A DNA stretch of 64,000 bases from Phycisphaerae bacterium (GTDB lineage: Bacteria; Planctomycetota; Phycisphaerae; Sedimentisphaerales; Anaerobacaceae). Each line of letters begins with the position of its first letter. Position 1 is the first letter of the stretch. Made by a program: the position numbers and the translations under genes. The notes beneath the pieces were generated by a model that was not told the DNA's origin, did no database searches, and saw nothing but the letters and a program-made list of their open reading frames with translations. The DNA lies in assembly GCA_030619925.1 (NCBI GenBank), contig JAUXAL010000005.1, forward strand, positions 1 through 64,000, given 5' to 3'. Positions 41,187 to 51,686 of the stretch are shown here, in pieces.

Positions 41187-44030
41187 ATGAAGAACAGATT
41201 GAATGGTCTAACAATATCAATACTTAGCTTCTGCATCCTCAGCGGATCGGCAAATATTGCCAACGCCGAAGACCCTGTGGAAATGCAACGTTATTTGCGA
41301 AAGTCTACATCATTCAAATTTGAAACACTGGGAAAAGAAATACCGGTAAAAATATACTACATCACCGGCGGCACACATTCTCGCCCATGGGACATCGGGT
41401 CACCCGTTATTGTCTACGTCAAAAACCACGGCTATGAACGCATCGGCAGGGAACCCGATTTATCCATCCTAATGGACTACCTTAAGCAGCGATACATTGT
41501 CATCACCATCGATTTCGCCAACGATCCAAAAGCTGTTTCGCCCCACTTTGACAAGGATTTGCACGAACTTTTCAAAGCCATTTACGCCAACGATGAGACA
41601 TCGCTACTCGGCTCTCGCCTCGAGCCAAGAAAATACAGATGTTTTTTCCTTCCGGCTGGTTGCAGGGTCGCTACCGACCTTGTTTTTTGGGAACTCGATA
41701 AACACGGCGTCAACGGCACGCTCGAATACATCATGGATTTCTATAACGAGCACATCGCCGGCATTGTAACAGGAAAAGAAAAAGTCACCTCACCCGACCA
41801 TCTAACCGACAGGCAGGGCCGCCCGTTTCAGTACAAGGTCGCGATGGATATCGTGTACCCGTCCCAGGCGAAGAAGAAAGTCCCGCTCGTGTTTTATACT
41901 TCAACCCAGGTCACGCGGCATCCCAATGTCGCGCCGAAGACCTATCGTCCCCACATGATGGGTTTCACCATGCGCGGCTATGCCTATGCCATCGTCGATC
42001 ATTGCTATAATCCCATCAGGCGACATTTCTGGCATACGCCGGGCAGGTTTTCGCTTGATCGCTGGAATGGATTGGCCTGTTATTCCGCTGCGATCCGGTT
42101 CATTCGGGCCCATGCGAAGAAATACAACATTGATGACAGGTATATCGGTGGGATGGGACATTCTAAGGGGCAATACTCCGTTGCGCGACTGTCCGACCTT
42201 CAGCATGCAGATAAGGCCGAAGCCAGGCAGTTTGAAGGACATCCTCCTGGATCTCCGGAACCCCAACCGTGGCCGGGCCATTCGAGCCGTATCTCCGTGG
42301 GCTATCAATCGCCAGGCAACCTATCGGAGTTCATCACACGGGAGTATGCTCCCACGCTTGTTTCCCACGGGGAAAAGGATAAACTCGGGCGTGGTTATCG
42401 CGCGTTCTTTGAACGCCTGGAAGAATTCGATATCAACCACGTCGCGCTTCTCATGCGTGGTCTGGGGCATGAACTCCCGTACGGGTATGATGAAGAACTG
42501 GGCGTTGACCGCTATGCGCTGGTACACGAGTTTTTCGACCAGTATCTGAAGGTAGATGAGAAGCTTGCGCCCGTGGTCTTGTTTACGACGCCGCGCGACC
42601 AGGAGACGGACGTCGCGCCGTCGGAAACCATTTCGATCCAGTTTGCGCCGGTTATGGATGAAGAAAGCATCGTCGATGGCAGGGGCGCGAAGATAATTTG
42701 CGGCGACGGTTCACCAGTCGAAGGTTCTTGGAGCAAATCACAGCAGGGTACCAGGTTCACGTTTATTCCCGCGGAGGATTTTAGAGAGGGCCAGAAGTAT
42801 AAGGTGATCATTACAGCCCATGTGAAAAATGAAGTTGGGACACATCTGGATGAAGCGAGGATTGCGGAATTCACGATTGGAAAAAGCGCTGTTACGGCAG
42901 AGACAAGCGCAGCGAAAAGCCCGGCGCCTTCTCAGCCCAATCTTGCCGTTTCGAAGACGTTTTCCTGGGATAGTCCTTTACTTGGAAAACCCATCTCCTG
43001 CGAGGTCTATTCGCCGGGGGATTCGTCCAGCAAGAAGCCTTCGGTCGTTTATCTAAAGAATCTTCCTTCGCCGCGCGTTGGTGGTACCGCTGATGAGACG
43101 CTGATATCGGGTTTTCTTGAAGCCGGAATGCTCGTTTTTGTTGTCGACTACGAGCACGACCCGAAGGCGGTCGCTCCCGAACTGTTGCCGGAACTGGATA
43201 AATGGTACGGTTTTTTGTACGAAACGGAAACTTATCCCGTGGACAAGGACTGGATATATATTGTGCCTGAAGGATATACGATGGACCGTAAAGTACATAT
43301 ATGTGAATTGAACGGCAGGCCTGTAGGCATGGATGTAATTTATCCATCTGACCCTGCCGAACCTGTGCCGCTGATGCTCCAGATCACGTCGACGAAAGAG
43401 CGCGGCAAATGGATCAATCAGCGGGCTTACTATATCTATGGGCTTCTGACGGCCGGTTATGCCGGCGCCATCATGGATTGGAACGGTACCGGCCCCGGCG
43501 CCGCCCCCGGCGGAGATGTATTTCCGGAGAAACGGGCCGCCCGATTGCTGCGGGCTCGGGCCGGCGACTGGAACCTCTCGGGTCGGCTCGGTGTGACCGG
43601 ACACTCTAAGGGGAGCAGCCGTGCCGGGAAGGCGGCTTTTATCAACGAAGGTAACTGGGAAGCCGACCGTGGCCCCTACGCCGAGAAGTCCGACCGCTTC
43701 CAGGTGGCTTTGTTGTCCGCCGGTCAACACGCCCCCGAATTCCTCATCGAGGATGGATTTCACAAGCCGGTCCGCCAACCCGACGAGCAACTGAGGAGGG
43801 TCAGCACCCTGACCTATGTGACGCCGGACGACCCACCGGTGTTTCTCAGCGTTGGGCAACTGGACAGGGAGTTTCGCGTCAAGCAAATGAAGCGGATGGC
43901 GGCCAGATGTGAGGAAGTGGGCGTCACATACCGATTGCTCATTCAAAAAGGAATGGGGCATATGTACAACCCGGCCCCGGAAGTCATTGGAGAGATATTC
44001 AGCTTTTTCGACAGATATTTGAAGCCGTAA
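41187..44030 (+). CDS. Secreted double alpha/beta-hydrolase protein
   Basis: 947-aa exported protein with two related hydrolase modules. The signal peptide is residues 1-27. Module 1 (about 35-465) has the nucleophile elbow GGMGHSKGQ with Ser326, an Asp in VSHGEKDKLG and a His in RGLGHELPYG. An SbsA/Big_5-like Ig domain follows at about 468-570 (TTPRDQETDVAPSETISIQF...FIPAEDFREGQKYKV). Module 2 (about 590-947) has VTGHSKGSS with Ser807, Asp in VGQLDREF and His in KGMGHMYNP. Both modules share a preceding PVKIYY/PISCEVYSP strand and a VVDYEHDPKAVAPEL-like segment, so they arose by duplication. An esterase on acylated polysaccharide is likely; the usual GxSxG is GHSKG here. Family not named with certainty. 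Confidence 0.82.
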   Translation: MKNRLNGLTISILSFCILSGSANIANAEDPVEMQRYLRKSTSFKFETLGKEIPVKIYYITGGTHSRPWDIGSPVIVYVKNHGYERIGREPDLSILMDYLKQRYIVITIDFANDPKAVSPHFDKDLHELFKAIYANDETSLLGSRLEPRKYRCFFLPAGCRVATDLVFWELDKHGVNGTLEYIMDFYNEHIAGIVTGKEKVTSPDHLTDRQGRPFQYKVAMDIVYPSQAKKKVPLVFYTSTQVTRHPNVAPKTYRPHMMGFTMRGYAYAIVDHCYNPIRRHFWHTPGRFSLDRWNGLACYSAAIRFIRAHAKKYNIDDRYIGGMGHSKGQYSVARLSDLQHADKAEARQFEGHPPGSPEPQPWPGHSSRISVGYQSPGNLSEFITREYAPTLVSHGEKDKLGRGYRAFFERLEEFDINHVALLMRGLGHELPYGYDEELGVDRYALVHEFFDQYLKVDEKLAPVVLFTTPRDQETDVAPSETISIQFAPVMDEESIVDGRGAKIICGDGSPVEGSWSKSQQGTRFTFIPAEDFREGQKYKVIITAHVKNEVGTHLDEARIAEFTIGKSAVTAETSAAKSPAPSQPNLAVSKTFSWDSPLLGKPISCEVYSPGDSSSKKPSVVYLKNLPSPRVGGTADETLISGFLEAGMLVFVVDYEHDPKAVAPELLPELDKWYGFLYETETYPVDKDWIYIVPEGYTMDRKVHICELNGRPVGMDVIYPSDPAEPVPLMLQITSTKERGKWINQRAYYIYGLLTAGYAGAIMDWNGTGPGAAPGGDVFPEKRAARLLRARAGDWNLSGRLGVTGHSKGSSRAGKAAFINEGNWEADRGPYAEKSDRFQVALLSAGQHAPEFLIEDGFHKPVRQPDEQLRRVSTLTYVTPDDPPVFLSVGQLDREFRVKQMKRMAARCEEVGVTYRLLIQKGMGHMYNPAPEVIGEIFSFFDRYLKP

Positions 44031-44048
44031 TCGCGTCCCGGAGGATTG

Positions 44049-44077
44049 TTGACATTGAGATGGAATTTTGGTATTAT
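44049..44077 (+). promoter_or_regulatory. Sigma70 promoter of the F5/8C protein
   Basis: A perfect TTGACA -35 at 44049-44054, a 17-bp spacer and TATTAT at 44072-44077. It starts 19 bp after the stop of the esterase gene and gives a leader of about 120 nt before 44204. Confidence 0.7.
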
Positions 44078-44203
44078 AGGACTTGAAGCTTGCAGGAGTG
44101 TTTCAAAAAAGTGTAAATGGCAAATGTCGGATGTATTGCGCCTTGGACAGAGACGTAGAGAATGGTGAACTAAATTACTTTTTTTCCCAAAGGAGAAAGA
44201 GAG

Positions 44204-46633
44204 ATGAAAAGAATGTTGATGTGGTCTGTCTCGGCAGTTTTGCTGTTGGCTGTTGCGGTACAGGCGGAAACGATTTTCGAGACGTTCGACAGCGACCCGA
44301 CAGCGGGTAGCTGGACCACCGTTGGCACAGCCGGCAGCAGATTTACATGGCTGGATGATCTGACGACCAATGGAGATGGTGATATTTACAACGGCGGCGG
44401 TTACCTGGAGACCTACATGGTCAGGAGTGCCGATTTTGACAGGTTCTCGACCGCGTTGTCTCAGGCTTATGATCAGAGCCAGGAGTTCTGGTGGGAGTTT
44501 GATACTCAGACAGTTAATCATGAGTCTCGGTATCAGCGAGGATATTTTGGTGTTTTCAACAGTGCTTCGCAAAATAACGCCAATGTTATAGCTACTACTT
44601 ACTTCAGGCAGCAAAGCAGCAGCTCTTCGTCTTTGAAGACACATCGTTTGACTGCCTTTGATAGTACAGGAGCAAATCAGTTCTTTCATGCCGAATATGT
44701 AATAAAACGGTTGGAGCCTTACCGAGTTAAGATGCATTACACTTATGATGGCGTCGGTACGATCGCTATTGAGTTCTGGGCATTGAATAAGACGGGTGAA
44801 TGGGACGATGTTCTTGTTGGCAGCGATTCAGGGGTAGTTCTGAATGTGGGTCAGAGATTGAGTTTTAACCAGTTTGGTCTTGGCAATACCCAAAGCACTT
44901 CGAGCGCTGTCACACAGACTTCATGGGTTGATAACATTTATTTCAGCACAGACGGTCCTAATACTAATTATGAAGAGGCTGCATTTTTAATAGAAGGAGT
45001 TTCGCCTGCCTTGGCCTCTATCCCAAGTCCTCCGGACGAGGCCACAGATGTACCTCGGGATGCGGTCCTTGGCTGGACGCCGGGAGTCTCTGCCGACAAG
45101 CATGATGTATACTTCGGCGCTGATTTTAGCGATGTGAACAGTGCAAATGCATCTGACTTGACGGGCATATACCGGGGTCGATATGATGTCAATAGCTATA
45201 CTCCACCCGAGGTTCTTGATCTCGGCACGACTTACTACTGGCGCGTCGATGAGGTCGACGGGCCACCGGACTACACGGTATACCGAGGCAGCATCTGGAG
45301 TTTTACGACTGAGCCGGTCGGTTACGCAATCGAGAATGTAACAGCCACAGCTTCCAGCAGCGACGTAGGTAAAGGGCCTGAGAATACCATCAACGGCTCA
45401 GGGCTGGATGAAAGTGGCTTATTGCACGGCAACATAGGTGTCGACACTATGTGGCTGAGCAGTATGGCAGGGCCACAGCCGACCTGGATCGAATTTGAAT
45501 TCGACAAGGTTTACAAGCTACACCAGATGTGGGTATGGAACTCTAACGACAGTCTGGAGCCGGCGGTCGGTTTCGGGCTCAAAGACGTTACTATTGAGTA
45601 TTCGGCTAATGGCACCAACTATACGACATTGGGAACTACTCACGAATTTGCCCGGGCGCCCGGCACGGACGACTATGCACACAATACCACTGTTGATATC
45701 ACTGGCGTAACAGCAAAACACATCAGACTTACAGCCAACAGCAACTGGGGAGGCTTCCTGCCCCAATTCGGTCTCAGTGAGGTTCGCTTCTTCCATATAC
45801 CTGTGCGTGCAACAGAGCCCAGCCCGGATCTCGGCGCAACAGATGTGGACGTGGATGTGACGCTTAGCTGGCGAGCTGGAAGAGAGGCAGCCGAGCACGA
45901 TGTGTACATTAGCTCCGATGAGCAGGCTGTGATAGACGGTACTGCCGCCGTTACTACCTTAACCGAGGCCAGCTATGGTCCGTTGTCCCTCGATTTAGGC
46001 ATGACTTACTACTGGAAGATAAACGAGGTCAATATGGCCGAGACCCCCACAACGTTGGATGGCGACCTCTGGAACTTCAGCACACGCGAGTATCTGGTTG
46101 TGGAGGACTTTGAGGCCTACAATGACCTTGACCCCACTGACCCCCAGAGCAACAGGATATTTAATGCGTGGATAGACGGATACGAGCAGCCGACAAACGG
46201 TTCTATCGTTGGCTATGAAGCTCCTCCTTTTGCCGAACAAACTATCGTTCACAGTAGCAATCAGTCAATGCCGCTGTCCTACAACAACACTGTTGGCGCA
46301 GCATACTCAGAGGCCGAACACACCTTTGCTGTTGGGCAGGATTGGACGCAAGCTGGCATCGCGACATTGGTGCTATACTTCCACGGCACTGAGGGTAACA
46401 CCGGGCAGTTGTATGTGAAGGTCAACGACTCCAAGGTGGTCTATGACGGTGATGCGGCTGACATAGCGAAAGTAGAATGGAAGCAGTGGAATATCGACCT
46501 TGCACCGCTTGGCGCAGGTCTGCAGAATGTCACGAAGCTCGGTATTGGGATTGATGGCAGTGGTGCCACTGGCAAATTGTACTTTGACGACATTCGACTG
46601 TACCGGCAGGCTCCACAGCCAGAAGCACCGTGA
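44204..46633 (+). CDS. Secreted multidomain carbohydrate-binding-like protein
   Basis: 809 aa. The signal peptide is residues 1-22. Residues 25-265 form a lamin-like/LamG-type beta-sandwich (ETIFETFDSDPTAGSWTTVG). An FN3-like domain at about 270-375 carries the planctomycete pattern SPPDEATDVPRDAVLGWTPG...TTYYWRVDEVD. A discoidin/F5_8C domain spans about 385-545 (ATASSSDVGKGPENTINGSG; KHIRLTANSNWGG). A second FN3-like domain (GATDVDVDVTLSW...TYYWKINEVN) is followed by a C-terminal jelly-roll (DFEAYNDLDP; KLYFDDIRLY). No catalytic motif or PEP-CTERM tail is visible. It is likely an extracellular adhesin or polysaccharide binder. AAGGAG precedes the ATG. Confidence 0.85.
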   Translation: MKRMLMWSVSAVLLLAVAVQAETIFETFDSDPTAGSWTTVGTAGSRFTWLDDLTTNGDGDIYNGGGYLETYMVRSADFDRFSTALSQAYDQSQEFWWEFDTQTVNHESRYQRGYFGVFNSASQNNANVIATTYFRQQSSSSSSLKTHRLTAFDSTGANQFFHAEYVIKRLEPYRVKMHYTYDGVGTIAIEFWALNKTGEWDDVLVGSDSGVVLNVGQRLSFNQFGLGNTQSTSSAVTQTSWVDNIYFSTDGPNTNYEEAAFLIEGVSPALASIPSPPDEATDVPRDAVLGWTPGVSADKHDVYFGADFSDVNSANASDLTGIYRGRYDVNSYTPPEVLDLGTTYYWRVDEVDGPPDYTVYRGSIWSFTTEPVGYAIENVTATASSSDVGKGPENTINGSGLDESGLLHGNIGVDTMWLSSMAGPQPTWIEFEFDKVYKLHQMWVWNSNDSLEPAVGFGLKDVTIEYSANGTNYTTLGTTHEFARAPGTDDYAHNTTVDITGVTAKHIRLTANSNWGGFLPQFGLSEVRFFHIPVRATEPSPDLGATDVDVDVTLSWRAGREAAEHDVYISSDEQAVIDGTAAVTTLTEASYGPLSLDLGMTYYWKINEVNMAETPTTLDGDLWNFSTREYLVVEDFEAYNDLDPTDPQSNRIFNAWIDGYEQPTNGSIVGYEAPPFAEQTIVHSSNQSMPLSYNNTVGAAYSEAEHTFAVGQDWTQAGIATLVLYFHGTEGNTGQLYVKVNDSKVVYDGDAADIAKVEWKQWNIDLAPLGAGLQNVTKLGIGIDGSGATGKLYFDDIRLYRQAPQPEAP

Positions 46634-46892
46634 GTGGCAATTAAGATTGCGTGGTTGACATGGGAGACGTTGAGATAATGGCAAGCCGGCGGCTTGATGA
46701 GCAGTTGTGGCCGGAGTGGTGATTGATGTTGATACGAAGCTCTCGTGAATTGAGATTGCCACGGCTTTTTTCAAAAGCCTCGCAATGATGGACGATAGTG
46801 GATTTGTAACAATTCGGGGCTTATGCTGATTGATTTGGTATAGGCCCCGTTTGTCTGTGTGCCCGGCAGGGCATAGGTTTGTCAGAGGATTT

Positions 46893-47094
46893 CGGACCGG
46901 CCCCACCAGCCAACCAGAGCGCACTTAGCCGCGCCCCAAGCACCCCAAAATAGCTCCATTTTCGCGAGTTAATCTATACAACCGTTCTACAACTCGACAA
47001 CCCGTTATCTACCAATTCGAAAAAATGTTCATTTCATAAGTCACCTAATGCCAAGGAATTATAAAAATTGCAAAATTTGTGAACGTTTTCAATG
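46893..47094 (+). repeat. Dispersed ~200-bp repeat, copy D (full)
   Basis: Same block order as copy B: GGACCGGCCCCACCAGCCAA, CAAAATAGCTCCATTTTCGC, CTACAACTCGACAACCCGTT, ACCAATTCGAAAAAATG, CATAAG-rich part, and TTGTGAACGTTTTCAATG. The operator-like site is at 47078-47091. It lies in the gene-free 46634-47295 between convergent genes, so no promoter is needed there. Confidence 0.75.
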
Positions 47095-47295
47095 AAGATA
47101 TGAAGAGCCCACGCTTCCTTGGCGAAAAGCAAGAAAGCACCGGGATTAGCACGGCCGTTCTTAGCCCATAAATAAGGGTCGCGCGACTCGCGGACTATTT
47201 GTTAACGGGTCGCTGGTCAGAGTCCCATTACTTAGGTTTGTGTAACTTGGAACACAAACAAGACCGACGCCAGAATGGCGCCGAGATTGCCCCAG

Positions 47296-50200
47296 TCATA
47301 CCCCGTTTGGTTCCTGCCAGGGAGCGTAGTTCCAGTTCTGAAACAAATTCATTGCTGCGCGGTCTATCACCAGATTCTGGGGCAGCAAAACGACCGCATC
47401 GAAGCATGCTCCGGCTTCTGCGCCGAGGGTTAAGCGATGTTTACCCGCAGTAAGATGGACGTCCGGGATTCGATACCACGACCAATGGCTGTATTGCTCG
47501 CCATAGTGGGCGAACATCTTGGTATGTGCCCGCTTCGGGTCAGTCCAGTCCGTGAATCCTATCATAGCGGTGGTTTGAAGGTTGTGAGTCTTGCCTTCAT
47601 CCAGCGTAAGTGTCATACGGGTGGAGCTTTGCGGCTCCCAGCGGGCCCGCAGCCACAGGGCGTATTTGCCTGCCTCCGGTGCGGTTATGTCAAAGCCCAG
47701 CCTTCCGGTGCCGGTGAATGTCATTACACTTGCCCCGCTTGCAACGGGCAAGTTCATAGGTGATGCCTTGCCTGTAGTTTGGTCGGCGTGCTCGGCTTCA
47801 CGAACCAATGCGGCATCAGCAACCAGCACCTGTGCTGGAATCCTTCGCTGGCACCCACGATCCTGGACTACAACGTTAAATGTCTGAATTTCACCGGCAC
47901 TGGCCTTGCCCGGTCGCAGCGTGAATCTGGCTACGGCAGTTTTGTCAGGGCCGGAAAGCTCAACGGACCTTTTAACTGGCTCGCTCGTCCAGCCATCCGG
48001 CAGGTTCTCGAGCGACACTTCTCCGAGCAAGTGCCGACCATAAAATTTTACCTCGACCAGCACTTTGTCACCGCCGGCGATAATAAAGAGATTTCGATAG
48101 GCCTGGTCGTCATTCATATAATAGCTGATAGAGTTCAGTGAAACTGCCAGCTTGCTCTGGTAGCGCTCGAGCCATTGGCAAGTAGTTTTGACGGGGACGG
48201 CTGGCGGTCCGCCGACGAAGCTGATACGGTTGTCCCCTCGCGATAGCTTGCCCGGCAGTGATAGCGGCGAGACGACAAACGTGGTGCGCACCTTCAATCC
48301 GGTTACCTCTGCGAGCTGCTCCGGAACAAGGTGGACCTTCAGCCAGTAGTAGTAGCGGGCGGTTATCTCTTTGCGCATATTGACGGCGATTTTTCCTGTC
48401 CGGTTTGGATTGCGCCAGAGCTCGGTCCAGTTCTTGCCCCGGTCAACAGACAATAACAGGATGACGGCTCCGGGCTTGCGAGCTTCGTATGAGCCGGTAA
48501 CCACCGCATCGGAAAAGATATAAGGACACTCGGCTTGATAAATCAAGGTGCTGGCTCTGGTCTGGTCTCGCGAGCGTAGGATGGCGGGCTCTTCGCCGTG
48601 TCGTCTGACCATCATATTATCGCGGGTTGAGGCCTCCGTTTCGGCGGCTGGCTCATAAATAATGGCGCCGTTACCAAAGTAGGGCGGGATTTTAGCCAGG
48701 GGGATTGGCTCGCGACTGCCCGTGACCTCGAACCACCGACCTTCATTGTGCCAGCAGATGCTTACTCGCTCACCCGAACGCAGCGGGAAGTCCATATTAT
48801 GCGGCTTTTCTGGTGTTCCGAACGTTGCCCTGCTCTTTCGACCCCGCAGCCAGGCGTTCATATCTCCACCCTGACGCAGTTTGAGATAGGGGTCCTCCTC
48901 CAGACCACGCCGGCTGAGCACAGTGGCATTATCTCTGTTGAGCCAGTACAGTCGCGGCGAAAGGTCGAAGAGCCGCCAACTGCCTTGGTAAAAGGCCTGC
49001 TCGAACTGATGGTGCGTGCCTGAGGCATTGTTTGAGGAAATACCAACGGCCAGAAAGAGCTTGCGTAACATATGGTTAAGCGGGCCGCACTGGTCGAACG
49101 GATAGATATTCAAGGCCTTGAGCAGAGTATAAGAGACACGTGGGCGGTGACGGGTTGGAAGTGTCTCGCAGTAGTGGGCGTCGAAGTAGTTCGTGGTCTG
49201 CAGGGCATATTTGAATGTCTCGAAGGCCTTTTCACTATCGCTGGCTGCGTCTGGGGCCAGGGTGGCAGCGATGCTCTCAATACTGAAGGGCACTACATTG
49301 TCATTAGCGCACCAGCGGGGCAGCATAGTTGTTCGGTTGGGTGAGCTCTGGATGTGTTGAAAGGTAACCGAGCACATCAGCGGCTCAAAGTCACCGCCAA
49401 CCTTAAGCACAAAATTATCATCTGCTCCTGTGACGGTGCGTTCGACTTCTCGCAGGCGATAATCGATAAAGCGAGGATCGGGTAGCTTGCGAGAAGGGCG
49501 GGTTACCGTTAAACGATTCTCTGCACGGTTGGCCTCGAACAGTCCAGGAGAAGGGTGCGGCTCGACGAGAACAAGTTGGCGTTTGATTTTTCCCTTAGTA
49601 AAGATTTCCAGAGGGACCTTTTGCTTTTGAGGCGGCAGCTCGCAGGCCAGGTGGCCGCGGACAAACCTGTCGTCGGAATCGTGGGTTCCATAACATTCGT
49701 TCTCAAAGTGAAAGAGGACCCGTGTATGTGGGTCTATCTGGAACTCTTTGCGAGGGACAGCGAAGTCTTTGTTGTAGCGGTTGATATCTGAGATTCGAAA
49801 TTCATCCAGGACGGCCTCGGCGGCGTAGTTGGGGCTGCAAGTTTTGTCACCGCCGATAAACGCCTGCATCGGCAGACTTCTACTGTCTTCTTCGGCGATG
49901 CCGATGCCTTTGTTTTTTTTGTCGTTTATCGCAACGAGACTGCTCGGCCAGGGACGGCTGCCGGGCCCCTGTTCTGCTACGCGTTTACCATCCACAAAGA
50001 GTTGAAGGTGTGCCTTAGGGAAATCCCAGGTGGCTGCGATATGGTGCCACCGGCCGTCCCGCAAGGCAGCAGACCCACGAACCGTGCGCAACTGACAGCC
50101 AGCATCGGCGATGGTAAACTCAAGCTTGTTCTTGCCGGGCGAGCCGAGCTTACGCAAACGCGATTGCAACCGATGGCCGTAGGCAACGCCCTCGAAGAAG

Positions 50201-51435
50201 ATATGCTCAGCGCCATCGTCGGCGTTCCATAACGGGCGGCACCAGAACTCTAGTGTGCCCGCTTCAAGACCCCAGTGAACGGAACGAGGATTGGGATTGA
50301 ACCTGCCGGTGGTAAGGGTTCCTTCCGATGCTCCGTTGAAAGCGAGCCGGCGTATGCCAGTGAACTCAAAACCGCGATTTAATGGTGCAGTCTCCAGTGC
50401 GCCCTCAACGAAACCGGCATTGCTTTGGGCTGGCCAGCTTAACCGCTGCCCCGGACGGATAACCAGACGGTCGAGCCATACTGTGAAAAAGGACTGTGGT
50501 CCTGCGAGAATCTGGCGGGTGTCTGCATCTCTTACGTAGCAACGCACCCGGATACTAATCTTTACACGGGCGGCCTCGTGGCTGAATCTGCCTCGCTCGC
50601 AGAACTGCACAAGATGGCCCTGGGCCAACTCGGTAGTAAGCCAGCGTGGCTGTACTGCGTATTCGAGGATGCGCGAGCCATCTGCTCGGAACTGCTGAAG
50701 TTCGATGGATACCGGCGCACCATATTTGGCTCGCTCGGCCAGCAGGTCACATTGAAAGACCATTTCCTGCCCGGCGTACTTGCGGACGTCAATCATCTGC
50801 GAAATGGTAACCTCGCGAGGAGTGTTTTCGGTGGCATTCTCGTCCACGACTACCTTTAGCGAGCGTTGTCCGGTCGTGTGTTCGAATCTATCCAGCCGGA
50901 CAAGTTCCACAGGCGTTATCTGCCAGCCGGTGGGCATACCATCAACTCTGTCCTCAAAGCCGGGGTTGGAGAGCAGGTTTAGTGGCGGCAGGAGGTCTGC
51001 ATTATAGTTTTGGGCCTTGATACCGCGGTCCTTTGTGTCGAAATAGATGTCATAAACACCAACCTGGTTGGCCTGCGGATGAGCGAACCAGGCGAGATAG
51101 ACCTGGTCTCGGCCTTTGACAGCATTAAATTCGCTGCGGTAAACAAAAGGCACCTCTCGTGTCGGCTCTTTTACGCAGTGCTCGATAATGCGTAGTGAGC
51201 CAGGGTCGAACTCTCCAGCTATGTCCGCTCGCTTCAGCAGCATAGGAAAGTCCGTCACAACCTCAGTTGGCATAGCAGCATCGTCGCGAGAAGGGATATT
51301 GCTGGTTATGGTTGTGCGAAAGCGCCATCCGGCATTCCACAAGGGAGCTGGCTCGGCAGAAATCGCTATCGGGCAAACTACAAAAACAAAAGCAAGGGCA
51401 CACAAGACCTTCGCTATTATCCGGTTACCACTCAT
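47296..51435 (-). CDS. Giant secreted LamG / transglutaminase-like protein
   Basis: 1379 aa, exported (signal peptide 1-27). The mature start PLWNAGWRFRTTITSN resembles DUF2341-like sandwiches. A LamG/concanavalin domain lies at about 370-575 (GTLEFWCRPLWNADDG; GRWHHIAATWDFPKAHLQLFVDGK; AVLDEFRISD). Around 790-850 a transglutaminase-like core is visible (PFDQCGPLNHMLRKLFLAVG with the Cys; THHQFEQAFYQGSWRLFDLSP with His and Asp). The last 130 residues look like a carbohydrate-binding jelly-roll (VREAEHADQTTG; ADAGKYALWLRARW-like). A role in cell-surface polysaccharide or glycoprotein processing is a guess. It is encoded alone, with AAGGAG before the ATG. Confidence 0.82.
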   Translation of the reverse strand: MSGNRIIAKVLCALAFVFVVCPIAISAEPAPLWNAGWRFRTTITSNIPSRDDAAMPTEVVTDFPMLLKRADIAGEFDPGSLRIIEHCVKEPTREVPFVYRSEFNAVKGRDQVYLAWFAHPQANQVGVYDIYFDTKDRGIKAQNYNADLLPPLNLLSNPGFEDRVDGMPTGWQITPVELVRLDRFEHTTGQRSLKVVVDENATENTPREVTISQMIDVRKYAGQEMVFQCDLLAERAKYGAPVSIELQQFRADGSRILEYAVQPRWLTTELAQGHLVQFCERGRFSHEAARVKISIRVRCYVRDADTRQILAGPQSFFTVWLDRLVIRPGQRLSWPAQSNAGFVEGALETAPLNRGFEFTGIRRLAFNGASEGTLTTGRFNPNPRSVHWGLEAGTLEFWCRPLWNADDGAEHIFFEGVAYGHRLQSRLRKLGSPGKNKLEFTIADAGCQLRTVRGSAALRDGRWHHIAATWDFPKAHLQLFVDGKRVAEQGPGSRPWPSSLVAINDKKNKGIGIAEEDSRSLPMQAFIGGDKTCSPNYAAEAVLDEFRISDINRYNKDFAVPRKEFQIDPHTRVLFHFENECYGTHDSDDRFVRGHLACELPPQKQKVPLEIFTKGKIKRQLVLVEPHPSPGLFEANRAENRLTVTRPSRKLPDPRFIDYRLREVERTVTGADDNFVLKVGGDFEPLMCSVTFQHIQSSPNRTTMLPRWCANDNVVPFSIESIAATLAPDAASDSEKAFETFKYALQTTNYFDAHYCETLPTRHRPRVSYTLLKALNIYPFDQCGPLNHMLRKLFLAVGISSNNASGTHHQFEQAFYQGSWRLFDLSPRLYWLNRDNATVLSRRGLEEDPYLKLRQGGDMNAWLRGRKSRATFGTPEKPHNMDFPLRSGERVSICWHNEGRWFEVTGSREPIPLAKIPPYFGNGAIIYEPAAETEASTRDNMMVRRHGEEPAILRSRDQTRASTLIYQAECPYIFSDAVVTGSYEARKPGAVILLLSVDRGKNWTELWRNPNRTGKIAVNMRKEITARYYYWLKVHLVPEQLAEVTGLKVRTTFVVSPLSLPGKLSRGDNRISFVGGPPAVPVKTTCQWLERYQSKLAVSLNSISYYMNDDQAYRNLFIIAGGDKVLVEVKFYGRHLLGEVSLENLPDGWTSEPVKRSVELSGPDKTAVARFTLRPGKASAGEIQTFNVVVQDRGCQRRIPAQVLVADAALVREAEHADQTTGKASPMNLPVASGASVMTFTGTGRLGFDITAPEAGKYALWLRARWEPQSSTRMTLTLDEGKTHNLQTTAMIGFTDWTDPKRAHTKMFAHYGEQYSHWSWYRIPDVHLTAGKHRLTLGAEAGACFDAVVLLPQNLVIDRAAMNLFQNWNYAPWQEPNGV

Positions 51436-51686
51436 AAAGAGCGCTCCTTGAAATCACGGAATCTTATCATCCGGACACGGGGTTCAATTTACGTATTTTT
51501 ACACCAGAAAGTCGTCGAGTGCAAGTTCATTGTTGCACGATAATTGTCCCAAAGATTGTGGGAGAATTATGGGCTAAAGAAGATATTGACCAATGTTATT
51601 TTAGTTGGGATAATGCTGAATGTTCTACTGTAAGTACGGATGATATTAAAAGTTAACTTTATTACTTGCGAAAGGAGATGAGTCAC

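Noticed and set aside
43053..43961. Minus-strand open frame of 302 codons
   Set aside because: Antisense to the second esterase module, where the GHSKG motif lies on the plus strand.
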